The position numbers and the translations under genes were made by a program. From Chloracidobacterium sp. CP2_5A (GTDB lineage Bacteria > Acidobacteriota > Blastocatellia > Chloracidobacteriales > Chloracidobacteriaceae), in assembly GCA_002254845.1 (NCBI GenBank), contig NKPT01000014.1:1-64000 (forward strand): a stretch of DNA of 64,000 nt, in the 5' to 3' direction. Shown here piece by piece: positions 1-8,024 of this stretch (position 1 is its first letter; every line of letters begins with the position of its first letter). The notes under the pieces were generated by a model. That model saw only the letters and a list, made by a program, of their open reading frames with translations, was not told where the DNA came from and searched no databases.

Positions 1-1083
1 GCGCACCTCATTACGCGCCAGTCGCCGCCGAGCGCGCTCAAGTCGGTCGCTGACTATCTGGGCTGGACGATTGGCATCATGGACTTGTTTTTCATTTTGT
101 CGGGCTTTCTCATTGCGGGCGCGCTTTACGACGCGCGCGACAAGCCCAACTACTTCAAAACGTTTTACCTGCGGCGCATCCTGCGGATTTTTCCGCTCTA
201 CTACGCCGTCGTCGGGGCCTTTCTCGTCGTCCGGCTGGTCGCCTGGGCAGGCGGGCGGGAGGAGCTCCACTGGCTCATCCAGCGCCCTGTCGGGACGCTC
301 AACGCCGCCGACGGGCTGTGGTGGGGGAGCTACTTACTCTATCTCCAGAACTTCGCCATGGCGCGGACGGGCGAATACGGCGCGTACTGGCTGTCTCCGA
401 CGTGGTCGCTGGCGGTTGAGGAACAGTTTTACCTTGGACTGCCGCTGTTGATTCGCTACGTTCCGCCGCAGCGCCTGCGGGCGACGGCAATTGGCTTCAT
501 TGTCGCCGCGCCGCTGTTGCGCTTCGGTTTCGCCCTAACGCCCTACTCGAACGCGACGGCGCAGTACGTCCTAACGCCCTTTCGCTTTGACGCGCTGGGG
601 TTTGGCGCGTTGACGGCGCTGCTTTACCGCGATGCGACGGCGTGGGCGCGGCTTGTCCAGCGCCGACGCTGGTGGTGGGCGATCCTGGCGGCGACGAGCG
701 GCTTTTTGTTTCTGTTGTATTCAAGGCGATTGAGCTTCTACGCTCCGGCGCAGGTCGCCGCGTTTTACGCCGCGCAGGCAGCGGCCTACGCGATGTTTTT
801 TTGGCTGGTTCTAACCCATCGCGGCGGACGGCTGGCAGGCTTTTTCCGCTGGGCGGGCTTTGTGGAGGTCGGGACGTTTTCCTACGGGCTGTATCTGATG
901 CACGTGCCGGCATTGGGGCTGGCGCACGCGCTCGTTTTTGGAAACGCGCCGAATCTCGACACCCCCGCCCGCATCCTGACGACCATCGCCGCCGCCGCCG
1001 TCGCGTTGGCGGCGGCTAAGCTTTCCTGGACCCATTTTGAAAAACCCCTGATTCGGCGCGGGCAGCGGTTTCGCTATGATTAG
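1..1083 (+). CDS. Acyltransferase 3 family membrane protein (5' end outside window)
   Basis: The reading frame is open from the first base, so the true start lies outside the window. The visible product resembles the acyltransferase 3 (OafA/YrhL) family, integral membrane enzymes that move acetyl or other acyl groups onto surface sugars. Near the visible N-terminus is the family-like segment GIMDLFFILSGFLI, followed by an arginine-rich turn (YLRRILRIFPLYY) and about eight further hydrophobic segments. The C-terminus (HFEKPLIRRGQRF) is also typical of the family. The ATG at 79 is an internal methionine, because the 26 codons before it fit the family. The acceptor sugar cannot be told from sequence. 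Confidence 0.85.
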   Translation, partial: AHLITRQSPPSALKSVADYLGWTIGIMDLFFILSGFLIAGALYDARDKPNYFKTFYLRRILRIFPLYYAVVGAFLVVRLVAWAGGREELHWLIQRPVGTLNAADGLWWGSYLLYLQNFAMARTGEYGAYWLSPTWSLAVEEQFYLGLPLLIRYVPPQRLRATAIGFIVAAPLLRFGFALTPYSNATAQYVLTPFRFDALGFGALTALLYRDATAWARLVQRRRWWWAILAATSGFLFLLYSRRLSFYAPAQVAAFYAAQAAAYAMFFWLVLTHRGGRLAGFFRWAGFVEVGTFSYGLYLMHVPALGLAHALVFGNAPNLDTPARILTTIAAAAVALAAAKLSWTHFEKPLIRRGQRFRYD

Positions 1084-1201
1084 CGCGGCCGCTGCGCCAG
1101 GAGACAAGTCGCTCCTGCCAAGCTTATCCGGCGCGTGATAGCGTTGGATGGCTTGCCTGCTGAACGACCCAACATCTTTCAAGCCTGTGGGGAAAAACCT
1201 C

Positions 1202-1942
1202 ATGATGCGTAACTTGATGCCGGCCGTTCTTGGTCTCGCGCTCCTTGGGAGCGCCGGACTTGCCCAGGAAACCGCGCCGCCGCGCCGAAAACCCGCCGCG
1301 CCGCCCAGCGGCGGGACGCAGAGCGGAGGCGCGTCAAAACCGCCGGCGACCGCCAGGCCCGCCTCCGCAACTCAGACGCCGCCCGATCCCAATGCGCCCA
1401 AGCCGAAGCCGCTGCACGAGACGCTGCGCGGCTACCTGCGGCAAATCAAAGGCGCGCGACTGGAGCGCCCCGGCCAAGACCCCAACACGATTGTGAGTCG
1501 TTACACGACAACCGCTGGCGAAACCTTTGACATTGTGGTCATTCATTCGCCGCGCAAGAAAATGGTGGGGCTGTATTCCTACGCCTTCGGGAATGTCGAG
1601 CAGGCCGCGGACGCCGACGAACTGCGAGCGCTTTTGCTCAACGCCAACGAAGCCATGGCGTTCGGCAGCTTCTTTGTGGATAGGGAGCAGGACATCGGCC
1701 TGAAGTGGTCGCTGCGGACGGAGACGCCCATCACGTTTGAGGCCTTCCAGACGGTTTACCTTGGATTGGCGGCGGCGGCAAAGGAATACGCGCCCCAGAT
1801 TGCCCGCCGAATGAAAGCCAAATCCAACGATGGCGACGCGGAGCCAAACCCGTCCCGCGATAACGAGCTCGACAGTCGAGACGCCCGGCGCGCCGCCCCC
1901 GCTAAGTCCATGCGCGCCCGATGGGTGAGCAATCCGCAGTGA
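1202..1942 (+). CDS. Exported protein of unknown function, Pro/Ala-rich N-terminus
   Basis: I do not recognise a family. The start chosen is ATG 1202, preceded by GTGGGGAAAA; an upstream in-frame ATG at 1148 would put extra residues before the signal peptide. Residues 1-21 form a signal peptide ending near GSAGLAQ, so the product is probably periplasmic. A proline- and alanine-rich stretch of about 40 residues follows, then a folded region (about 65-215) with alternating charged and hydrophobic residues and the segment IVVIHSPRKKMVGLYSYAFG. The tail is charged and looks disordered. The last 22 bases overlap the start of hisG, which suggests coupled translation, but nothing links this protein to histidine synthesis. 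Confidence 0.7.
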   Translation: MMRNLMPAVLGLALLGSAGLAQETAPPRRKPAAPPSGGTQSGGASKPPATARPASATQTPPDPNAPKPKPLHETLRGYLRQIKGARLERPGQDPNTIVSRYTTTAGETFDIVVIHSPRKKMVGLYSYAFGNVEQAADADELRALLLNANEAMAFGSFFVDREQDIGLKWSLRTETPITFEAFQTVYLGLAAAAKEYAPQIARRMKAKSNDGDAEPNPSRDNELDSRDARRAAPAKSMRARWVSNPQ

Positions 1943-2589
1943 TTACCCTGGCGTTGGCAAAGGGGCGTCTGCAATGCGCTGCGCTCGCTCGGCTCGCCGA
2001 GGGCGGGGTCACGGTTAGCCCGGAGCAACTCGATAGTCGGCGGCTCGTACTGGAGGAAGCGACGGGCGAATATCGCTTTCTGCTCGTCAAGCCCGGCGAT
2101 GTGCCGATTTACGTCGAGCATGGCGTCGCGCAGGCGGGCGTTTGCGGGCGGGATATTTTGCTCGAATACGAGCCGGATGTTTATGAGCCGCTTGATCTGG
2201 ACTTCGGCTTCTGCCGGCTGGCGGTCGCCGGTCGGACGGATACGGCGTGGCAAGCGGCGAATCGGCTGTCAAAGCTGCGGGTAGCAACCAAGTATCCGCG
2301 CGTCACGCAAAAGCACTTTCAGCGCCGCGCAACGCCGGTGGACATCATTCCGCTCACGGGCTCGGTCGAGCTGGCCGCCGTCCTCGGCCTGGCCGACTGT
2401 ATTGTGGATATTGTTGAAACCGGACGGACGCTGGATGAAAACGGGCTGACGATTCTCGAAACGATTGCCCCGGTCAGCGCCCGGTGCATCGTCAACCGGG
2501 CGGCGTTTCACCTCGAGCGCCCCCGCATCGCGCGGCTGCTGGAGCGACTTGCGCCAACAAGCGCGCCAGCGAGCGCGCCAACGGCGTAA
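1921..2589 (+). CDS. hisG: ATP phosphoribosyltransferase, short form
   Basis: HisG catalyses the first step of histidine synthesis, joining ATP and PRPP to give phosphoribosyl-ATP in the cytoplasm. The product is 222 residues, the size of the short-form enzyme, which lacks the C-terminal regulatory domain. The start matches the family (ALAKGRLQ), the middle has GVCGRDILLEYEPDVYEPLDL, and the PRPP-binding loop region reads LGLADCIVDIVETGRTL. Short-form HisG normally needs the HisRS-like partner HisZ, which is not in this window. It overlaps the preceding gene by 22 bases and no other his gene is adjacent, so the pathway genes are dispersed. Confidence 0.93.
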   Translation: MGEQSAVITLALAKGRLQCAALARLAEGGVTVSPEQLDSRRLVLEEATGEYRFLLVKPGDVPIYVEHGVAQAGVCGRDILLEYEPDVYEPLDLDFGFCRLAVAGRTDTAWQAANRLSKLRVATKYPRVTQKHFQRRATPVDIIPLTGSVELAAVLGLADCIVDIVETGRTLDENGLTILETIAPVSARCIVNRAAFHLERPRIARLLERLAPTSAPASAPTA

Positions 2590-2767
2590 TGGGACGGCAA
2601 GGCAAGCGCCGGTCACGGGAGAACGACCGCCTTCCCCGCCAGCGCGCGCTTTACCTGCCCGCCGCTTTTGGTCATCTTTTCGCGGGTGAAGACTGATTTT
2701 CGCGAGTAAAACTGACGACAGGCGCAGGACGCCCGGCGCTCGCGCCATCCGCGCCAGACTGACCTCT

Positions 2768-5302
2768 ATGCACGAAAAATACCAACCGCGCGTTGTCGAG
2801 GAGAAATGGCAGCGCATTTGGCGCGACGAGCAAGCTTTCGCCGCGCGCGATGACGGGACGCGCCCGCGTTATTACATGCTGGAAATGCTGCCGTATCCGT
2901 CGGGGCGCATCCACTTGGGGCATGTTCGCAACTACAGCATCGGCGACGCCGTGGCATGGTACAAGCGGCTGCGCGGCTACGACGTGCTGCACCCGATGGG
3001 CTGGGACGCCTTCGGGCTGCCGGCCGAAAACGCCGCCATCAAGCAGGGCGCGCGTCCCGACGAATGGACGCTCCAAAACATCGCGACGATGCGGGCGCAA
3101 CTTGAGCGGCTGGGCTTCAGCTACGACTGGAGCCGCGAGATCGCGACCTGCCGCCCGGATTATTACCGCTGGAATCAGTGGATGTTCATTCAGCTTTTCA
3201 AGCGCGGGCTGGTCTATCGCAAGCGGTCGGTCGTCAACTGGTGTCCGAAGTGCCAGACCAGCTTGGCCAACGAGCAGGCCGAGGGCGGCTTTTGCTGGCG
3301 GCACGAGGAGACGCCGGTCGAGCAGCGCGAGCTTGAACAGTGGTTTATCCGGCAAACCGACTACGCCGAGGAGCTGCTGACCGGCATCGAGGGCGCGTTG
3401 CGGGATGGCTGGCCCGGTCACGTCCTCAAGCGCCAGCGGGATTGGATTGGCCGCAGCGAAGGCGCGGAGGCGGATTTTCCGCTCGCCGACGCGCCGAACG
3501 TGAAGATTCGGATTTTCACGACGCGGCTCGACACGATTTATGGCGCGAACGCGGTTATTGTCGCCCCCGAACACCCGCTGATGGCGACGCTGCTGGAGCG
3601 TAGCCCCTTCTCGGACAAAGTCGCGGCTTTTGTCGAGCGCGTCAGGGCGCAGCCGCTCCGCGAGCGAGCCGAGTCGCGCGAAAAAGAAGGCGCGGATACC
3701 GGGCTGCAGGTTATCAATCCGTTCAACGACGAGCGCCTGCCGGTTTGGACGGCCAACTTCGCGCTGGCGCAGTACGGCACGGGCGCGCTGATGAGCGTCC
3801 CGGCGCACGACGAGCGCGACTTCGAGTTTTCGCGCAAGTATGGGCTGCCCATTCGCCGCGTCGTCTGGGACGCGGTGCCTAGCGACCCCAAGGCGACGCT
3901 GAAGGTTTCCACTATTCCATTTCTTGGGGAGGGCAGTCTAGGCGCGGACTGTGGCCCGTTTGCTGGGATGGCGTCCGACGCGGCGCGCGCGGCGATGGCG
4001 ACCTACGCCGAGGAGCGAGGCTTTGGCAAGCGGACGGTTGTTTACCGCCTGCGCGACTGGGGGATTTCCCGCCAGCGCGCGTGGGGGACGCCGATTCCAA
4101 TGATTCACTGCGACGCCTGCGGGACGATTTCGCCCGAGCTGGAAGAAAACCTGCCGGTCGTTCTGCCGCCGGACTTGGATTTTTCCGCCGGCGCGCCGCT
4201 GGCGACGCATCCGACATTCACGAAGGTGACGTGTCCGAGCTGCGGCGCGCCGGCTCGGCGCGATACCGACACGATGGACACCTTTGTGGACTCCAACTGG
4301 TACTACTTTCGCTACTGTGACCCGCGCAACGACCGACGCCCGTTCGATACGGCGAAGGTCAAGCGGTGGATGCCGGTGGATTACTATATCGGCGGCGACG
4401 AGCACGCCGTCATGCACCTGATCTACACGCGGGCCTGGGCGATGATGATGCGCGACATCGGGCTGATTGACTTCGGCGAGCCGGTCAAGCGGCTACTCAC
4501 GCAGGGCATGGTCATTCTCAACGGCGCAAAAATGTCGAAATCGCTGGGTAACATCGTTGACCCGGACGAGATGATTCGGCGCTACGGCGCGGACGCCACG
4601 CGGCTGTCCATCCTATTTGCGGCCCCGCCGGAACGGGAAGTAGATTGGAAGCGGGTTACGGACGAGCACGGCGACGACGATTATCCGGCCGCCGAAGGCG
4701 CGATGCGGTTTCTAGCGCGGGTCTGGCGCCTGACCTATCGGTGGCGCGACCGGTGTCGCGCCGCGGCGGGCCTGCCGGAAACGGTTTCGCCGGCGGCGGA
4801 AGCGGCGCGGCGGGCGACGCATCAGGCGATTGCGCGGGCGACAGACGCTTTTGAAAACGGGCTGCGGCTCAACGTCGTCGTCGCGACGTGCATGGAGCTG
4901 ACCAACGCTCTGTACGACTTCGACGCGGCGGCCGGCGAGACGACTGAAGTCGCCGACGCCCAAACGATGCGCGAAGGGCTGGAGGCGCTGACCCTGATGC
5001 TGGCGCCGCTCGCGCCGCACATCGCGTCGGAGCTGTGGCAGGAGCTTGGCCGGGCGACCGCTCTAACGGAAGCGTCTTGGCCGACCTGCGACCCCGAACT
5101 CGCCCGCGAGGCGCAGCTGGAGATTCCAGTGCAGATCAACGGGAAGCTCAAGAGCAAGGTGCTGGTCGCCCCGGACATCGCCGACGCCGACCTGGAAGCG
5201 GCGGCGCTGGCGGACGGCAAAATCCAGGCGCTGACCGACGGCAAAGCCATCGTCAAGGTCATTGTCGTCCCCAAACGACTCGTCAACATCGTGATTCGGT
5301 AA
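2768..5302 (+). CDS. leuS: Leucyl-tRNA synthetase
   Basis: This class Ia aminoacyl-tRNA synthetase charges tRNA-Leu. At 844 residues it has normal bacterial length. The HLGH signature is at residues 49-52, cysteines resembling a zinc site occur in NWCPKCQTS, the CP1 editing domain fills roughly 220-420, and KMSKS is at 588-592. The C-terminus (VIVVPKRLVNIVIR) matches the family's tail. The stop codon is only nine bases before the bchC start and I see no terminator between them, so the two genes are probably co-transcribed up to the terminator at 6270-6303. Confidence 0.97.
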   Translation: MHEKYQPRVVEEKWQRIWRDEQAFAARDDGTRPRYYMLEMLPYPSGRIHLGHVRNYSIGDAVAWYKRLRGYDVLHPMGWDAFGLPAENAAIKQGARPDEWTLQNIATMRAQLERLGFSYDWSREIATCRPDYYRWNQWMFIQLFKRGLVYRKRSVVNWCPKCQTSLANEQAEGGFCWRHEETPVEQRELEQWFIRQTDYAEELLTGIEGALRDGWPGHVLKRQRDWIGRSEGAEADFPLADAPNVKIRIFTTRLDTIYGANAVIVAPEHPLMATLLERSPFSDKVAAFVERVRAQPLRERAESREKEGADTGLQVINPFNDERLPVWTANFALAQYGTGALMSVPAHDERDFEFSRKYGLPIRRVVWDAVPSDPKATLKVSTIPFLGEGSLGADCGPFAGMASDAARAAMATYAEERGFGKRTVVYRLRDWGISRQRAWGTPIPMIHCDACGTISPELEENLPVVLPPDLDFSAGAPLATHPTFTKVTCPSCGAPARRDTDTMDTFVDSNWYYFRYCDPRNDRRPFDTAKVKRWMPVDYYIGGDEHAVMHLIYTRAWAMMMRDIGLIDFGEPVKRLLTQGMVILNGAKMSKSLGNIVDPDEMIRRYGADATRLSILFAAPPEREVDWKRVTDEHGDDDYPAAEGAMRFLARVWRLTYRWRDRCRAAAGLPETVSPAAEAARRATHQAIARATDAFENGLRLNVVVATCMELTNALYDFDAAAGETTEVADAQTMREGLEALTLMLAPLAPHIASELWQELGRATALTEASWPTCDPELAREAQLEIPVQINGKLKSKVLVAPDIADADLEAAALADGKIQALTDGKAIVKVIVVPKRLVNIVIR

Positions 5303-5311
5303 ATCTCGCTT

Positions 5312-6259
5312 ATGGAAGCCATTGTCATTCACGCGCCGCAGGAAATCGGCTGGCAGGCCATTCCGCTGCCCCCGATGACGCCGACTTCGGCGCGCGTCGT
5401 CACAAAGCTCACCTCGATTAGCGCCGGCACCGAGCGGATGACACTCGAAGGCCGGCTGCCTGGTCTGCCGCAACTGCGTTATCCGCTCATTCCGGGCTAT
5501 GAAAACGTCGGCGAAGTCGTGGAAGTCGGGGCGGACGTTGATCCGGCGCAGCTGCAAGTCGGCGACCGCGTCTTTTTGCCCGGCACGGTACGCTATGAGG
5601 GCTTTTTCTCGGTCTTCGGCGGGCAGGTCTCGGAATCAGTGAGCGACGCGACGCGGCCTATCAAGCTTCCCGCCGGCGTCTCGGACGAGACGGCCCTCTT
5701 GCTGGCGCTGGGGGCGACGGCGCGGCATGGCGTCCGCGACTTGGTCGCGGCGGGGAGTCGGCCGTCCGTCCTGATCCTTGGCCAGGGGATTGTCGGGCAG
5801 ATGGCGGCCCGGATGCTGACCTCCATGGGCGCGGAAGTCGCCATTGCCGACACGATTCCCTTCCGCGTCGGCTTAGGCGAAGCGGATCGCTTCATCGTTG
5901 TCAACCAGGAAAGCGACATCCCCTCCGATACCTATGACATCGTCGTGGAGGCGACCGGCCAGGTCGCGTGCTTTGACACCGCCGCGCGCGCCCTCAAAAA
6001 GCGCGGGCATATTCGCTCGCTGGGCTTCTACGAAGCGATTCGCTTCGCGTTCGGGCCGGCCTTTATCAAGGAAATCAAGCTCGACATCGCGGGCGAGTGG
6101 GACGCCGAAGACATCGCCTTCACCCTTCAGTTTCTCGCCGACCACGACGCGACGCTCCGCCAGCTGGTCACCCATCAGTTGCCCGCGCGCGATCCGCAAC
6201 GCGCCTACGATGTCGCGCTCCGCGACCCGGAGTGTTTGAAAATCGCGCTCACATGGTAG
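5312..6259 (+). CDS. bchC: Bacteriochlorophyllide a dehydrogenase (BchC)
   Basis: BchC oxidises the C3 1-hydroxyethyl group of the chlorin to an acetyl group, a late step of bacteriochlorophyll a synthesis. The product is 315 residues, normal for the family, and belongs to the zinc-type alcohol dehydrogenase (MDR) superfamily. The medium-chain landmark GYENVGE is at residues 62-68 and a dinucleotide-binding loop LGQGIVGQ lies around 156-163. The long leading segment with SAGTERMTLEGRLPGLP is characteristic of BchC compared with general alcohol dehydrogenases. It follows leuS by nine bases and is followed by a clear terminator. BchZ is the next gene, which supports the assignment. Confidence 0.92.
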   Translation: MEAIVIHAPQEIGWQAIPLPPMTPTSARVVTKLTSISAGTERMTLEGRLPGLPQLRYPLIPGYENVGEVVEVGADVDPAQLQVGDRVFLPGTVRYEGFFSVFGGQVSESVSDATRPIKLPAGVSDETALLLALGATARHGVRDLVAAGSRPSVLILGQGIVGQMAARMLTSMGAEVAIADTIPFRVGLGEADRFIVVNQESDIPSDTYDIVVEATGQVACFDTAARALKKRGHIRSLGFYEAIRFAFGPAFIKEIKLDIAGEWDAEDIAFTLQFLADHDATLRQLVTHQLPARDPQRAYDVALRDPECLKIALTW

Positions 6260-6269
6260 GTTGGTAACG

Positions 6270-6303
6270 GGGTGGAGGCTAACGCGTCCACCCTGATTTT
6301 TTT
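6270..6303 (+). terminator. Rho-independent terminator after bchC
   Basis: A perfect 7-bp inverted repeat (GGGTGGA at 6270-6276, TCCACCC at 6287-6293) with a 10-base loop is followed after three bases by seven consecutive T at 6297-6303. It begins 11 bases after the bchC stop. It should end the leuS-bchC transcript and separate it from bchZ. Confidence 0.85.
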
Positions 6304-6408
6304 CCTGAGCTTTCCACGGGCGACGTTCCCAGCCCTGGCTGTCACATCGCGGCGCGCCGCGCCGCATCGGCTCGCTTACCTCTTCGCTTGATCCGGAGCG
6401 TCTCGCTT

Positions 6409-7974
6409 ATGCCACTGTCACAGGAAGTCGAAAATCTCGCCCAAAGCGCCCTGCGCGCCGGACTTACGCTCAACGTCAAGCGCGACGTGGATACGAGCAA
6501 TGCATTTTGGGGAGCGCTCTTCACGTTTGGATGCCTGCCGGATGTGCAGGTTGTCATTAACGGCCCGGTGGGATGCTATACGCTGCCAATCACCTCGATT
6601 CTCAACTACACCGACACCATTCCGAACTTGCCGAACGTCATCTCGACCGACTTCACGGAACGCGAAGTGACGCTGGATGGCACGAACCCCATCCTGCGCG
6701 CCACGCTCGACGGACGCTCCAAGCTCGACGGACGACGGCGCGCCACCATCGTGCTGACCACGCAGGAAAGCGAGCTGATTAGCACGGATGGCTTTGAATC
6801 GGGGCTGAGCGCGGATGACCATCTGATTCAGTTTGATAGCCGCGCGCTTGAAGCCGATGAATGGCAAGGACGCGACGCGGCGCTGGTATTCCTTTACCAA
6901 AACCGCGACTGGCTGCTGGCGGCATCCGGTCACGACGCGGCGGCGCTCAAGACGGCGACCGCGGCGCGCGCCAAGCCGCGCGTCACCATCATCGGCCCGA
7001 CGTATGGCTGTTTCAACAGCTATTCCGACTTGGCGGAAATCGAGCGCCTCGTTCGCGGAATCGGCGCGGAAGTCGGTTGCGTGATGCCCTTTCGGTCGAG
7101 CGTCCGAGACCTAGCGATCATGGATGATTGCGACGCCTGCATTGTCATGTATCAGGAGTTTGGAGCCAGCCTTGCCGCCCGCCTGGGCAAGCCGTGGCTC
7201 CAGGCGCCGTTCGGCATTCAGGACACAACGGCGTTTCTGCGGGAGCTAGGCCGGATGCTTGGGCGAGCGTCTGAAGCGGAAGCCTTTATCGCCCGCGAGA
7301 AGCAAACGACGCTCAGGGCGTTCTGGGATCTGTGGCGCAGCCCGCACCAGGATTTCCTTGGCACATCGAGCTTCGGCGTCGTCGCCGGCGAGACCTACAC
7401 CCACGGGCTGCGGCGCGTTTTGCAGGACGAGTTCGGCATGCGCCCAACCGTCGTGGCCTCGCGCCAAGCGAAGGCGGGGCCGCTGGCGTACAGCGCGATT
7501 GACATCCGCCAAACGCTGCTGGACGACCCGCCGATGCTCATGTTCGGCTCGATCAACGAAAAAATCTACATCAGCGAGCTGGAGCTGCTGACGGGCTACA
7601 TCCCGGCGTCGTTTCCCGGGCCGGTCGTGCGGCGGGCGACCGGAACGCCGTTTATGGGCTATGCCGGCGTCGTGTACTTGGCGCAGGAAATCAGCAATTT
7701 CCTCTTCGAGATTTTGTTCCGCCACCTCCCGGTTGAAGGGCTAGAGCGCAAGCAGGCTGAAGAAACCGCCCTGGCCATCCCGGAAGCCGAGATTTCGTGG
7801 CATCCTGACGCGGTTGAGCGCATGGACGTCGTGTTGAAGAAGGTACCGTTCTTTGTTCGCATTTCAGCCAGCAAGAAGCTGCGCATCGAGGCCGAGCGCG
7901 AGGCCGTCCAGCGCCGCATTCGGGAAGTCACGCCAGACATCATTGACGATGTCGCCCGGCGCTTTGCGCGATAG
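6409..7974 (+). CDS. bchZ: Chlorophyllide a reductase subunit Z (BchZ)
   Basis: BchZ and BchY form the catalytic component of chlorophyllide a reductase (BchXYZ), a nitrogenase-like enzyme that reduces ring B to the bacteriochlorin level. The segment VVINGPVGCYTLPITS near residues 48-63 carries a probable Fe-S ligand, Cys56. IIGPTYGCFNSYSDLAEI, QAPFGIQDTTAFLREL, SFPGPVVRRATGTPFMGYAG and the C-terminal FFVRISASKKLRIEAE all match BchZ rather than BchB or BchY. ATG 6409 is preferred over TTG 6388 because GGAG sits nine bases before it. The product is 521 residues. bchX and bchY, its obligate partners, are not in this window. Confidence 0.93.
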   Translation: MPLSQEVENLAQSALRAGLTLNVKRDVDTSNAFWGALFTFGCLPDVQVVINGPVGCYTLPITSILNYTDTIPNLPNVISTDFTEREVTLDGTNPILRATLDGRSKLDGRRRATIVLTTQESELISTDGFESGLSADDHLIQFDSRALEADEWQGRDAALVFLYQNRDWLLAASGHDAAALKTATAARAKPRVTIIGPTYGCFNSYSDLAEIERLVRGIGAEVGCVMPFRSSVRDLAIMDDCDACIVMYQEFGASLAARLGKPWLQAPFGIQDTTAFLRELGRMLGRASEAEAFIAREKQTTLRAFWDLWRSPHQDFLGTSSFGVVAGETYTHGLRRVLQDEFGMRPTVVASRQAKAGPLAYSAIDIRQTLLDDPPMLMFGSINEKIYISELELLTGYIPASFPGPVVRRATGTPFMGYAGVVYLAQEISNFLFEILFRHLPVEGLERKQAEETALAIPEAEISWHPDAVERMDVVLKKVPFFVRISASKKLRIEAEREAVQRRIREVTPDIIDDVARRFAR

Positions 7975-7978
7975 GGTA

Positions 7979-8017
7979 TCCTCCGTGACGCCTTCGCTTA
8001 TTTCGCGTCACGGAGGA
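7979..8017 (+). promoter_or_regulatory. Perfect 12-bp hairpin holding the ribosome binding site of the next gene
   Basis: TCCTCCGTGACG (7979-7990) and CGTCACGGAGGA (8006-8017) are perfect reverse complements around a 15-base loop. The right arm contains GGAGGA (8012-8017), the only good Shine-Dalgarno sequence for the ATG at 8025. The hairpin starts five bases after the bchZ stop. It could lower translation of the downstream gene or limit read-through. There is no T-tract, so it is not a classical terminator. Confidence 0.6.
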
Positions 8018-8024
8018 CGCTCGC

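Noticed and set aside
2672-3808. Long minus-strand reading frame across leuS
   Set aside because: Arg/Ala-rich composition with no motif; leuS on the other strand explains the region fully.
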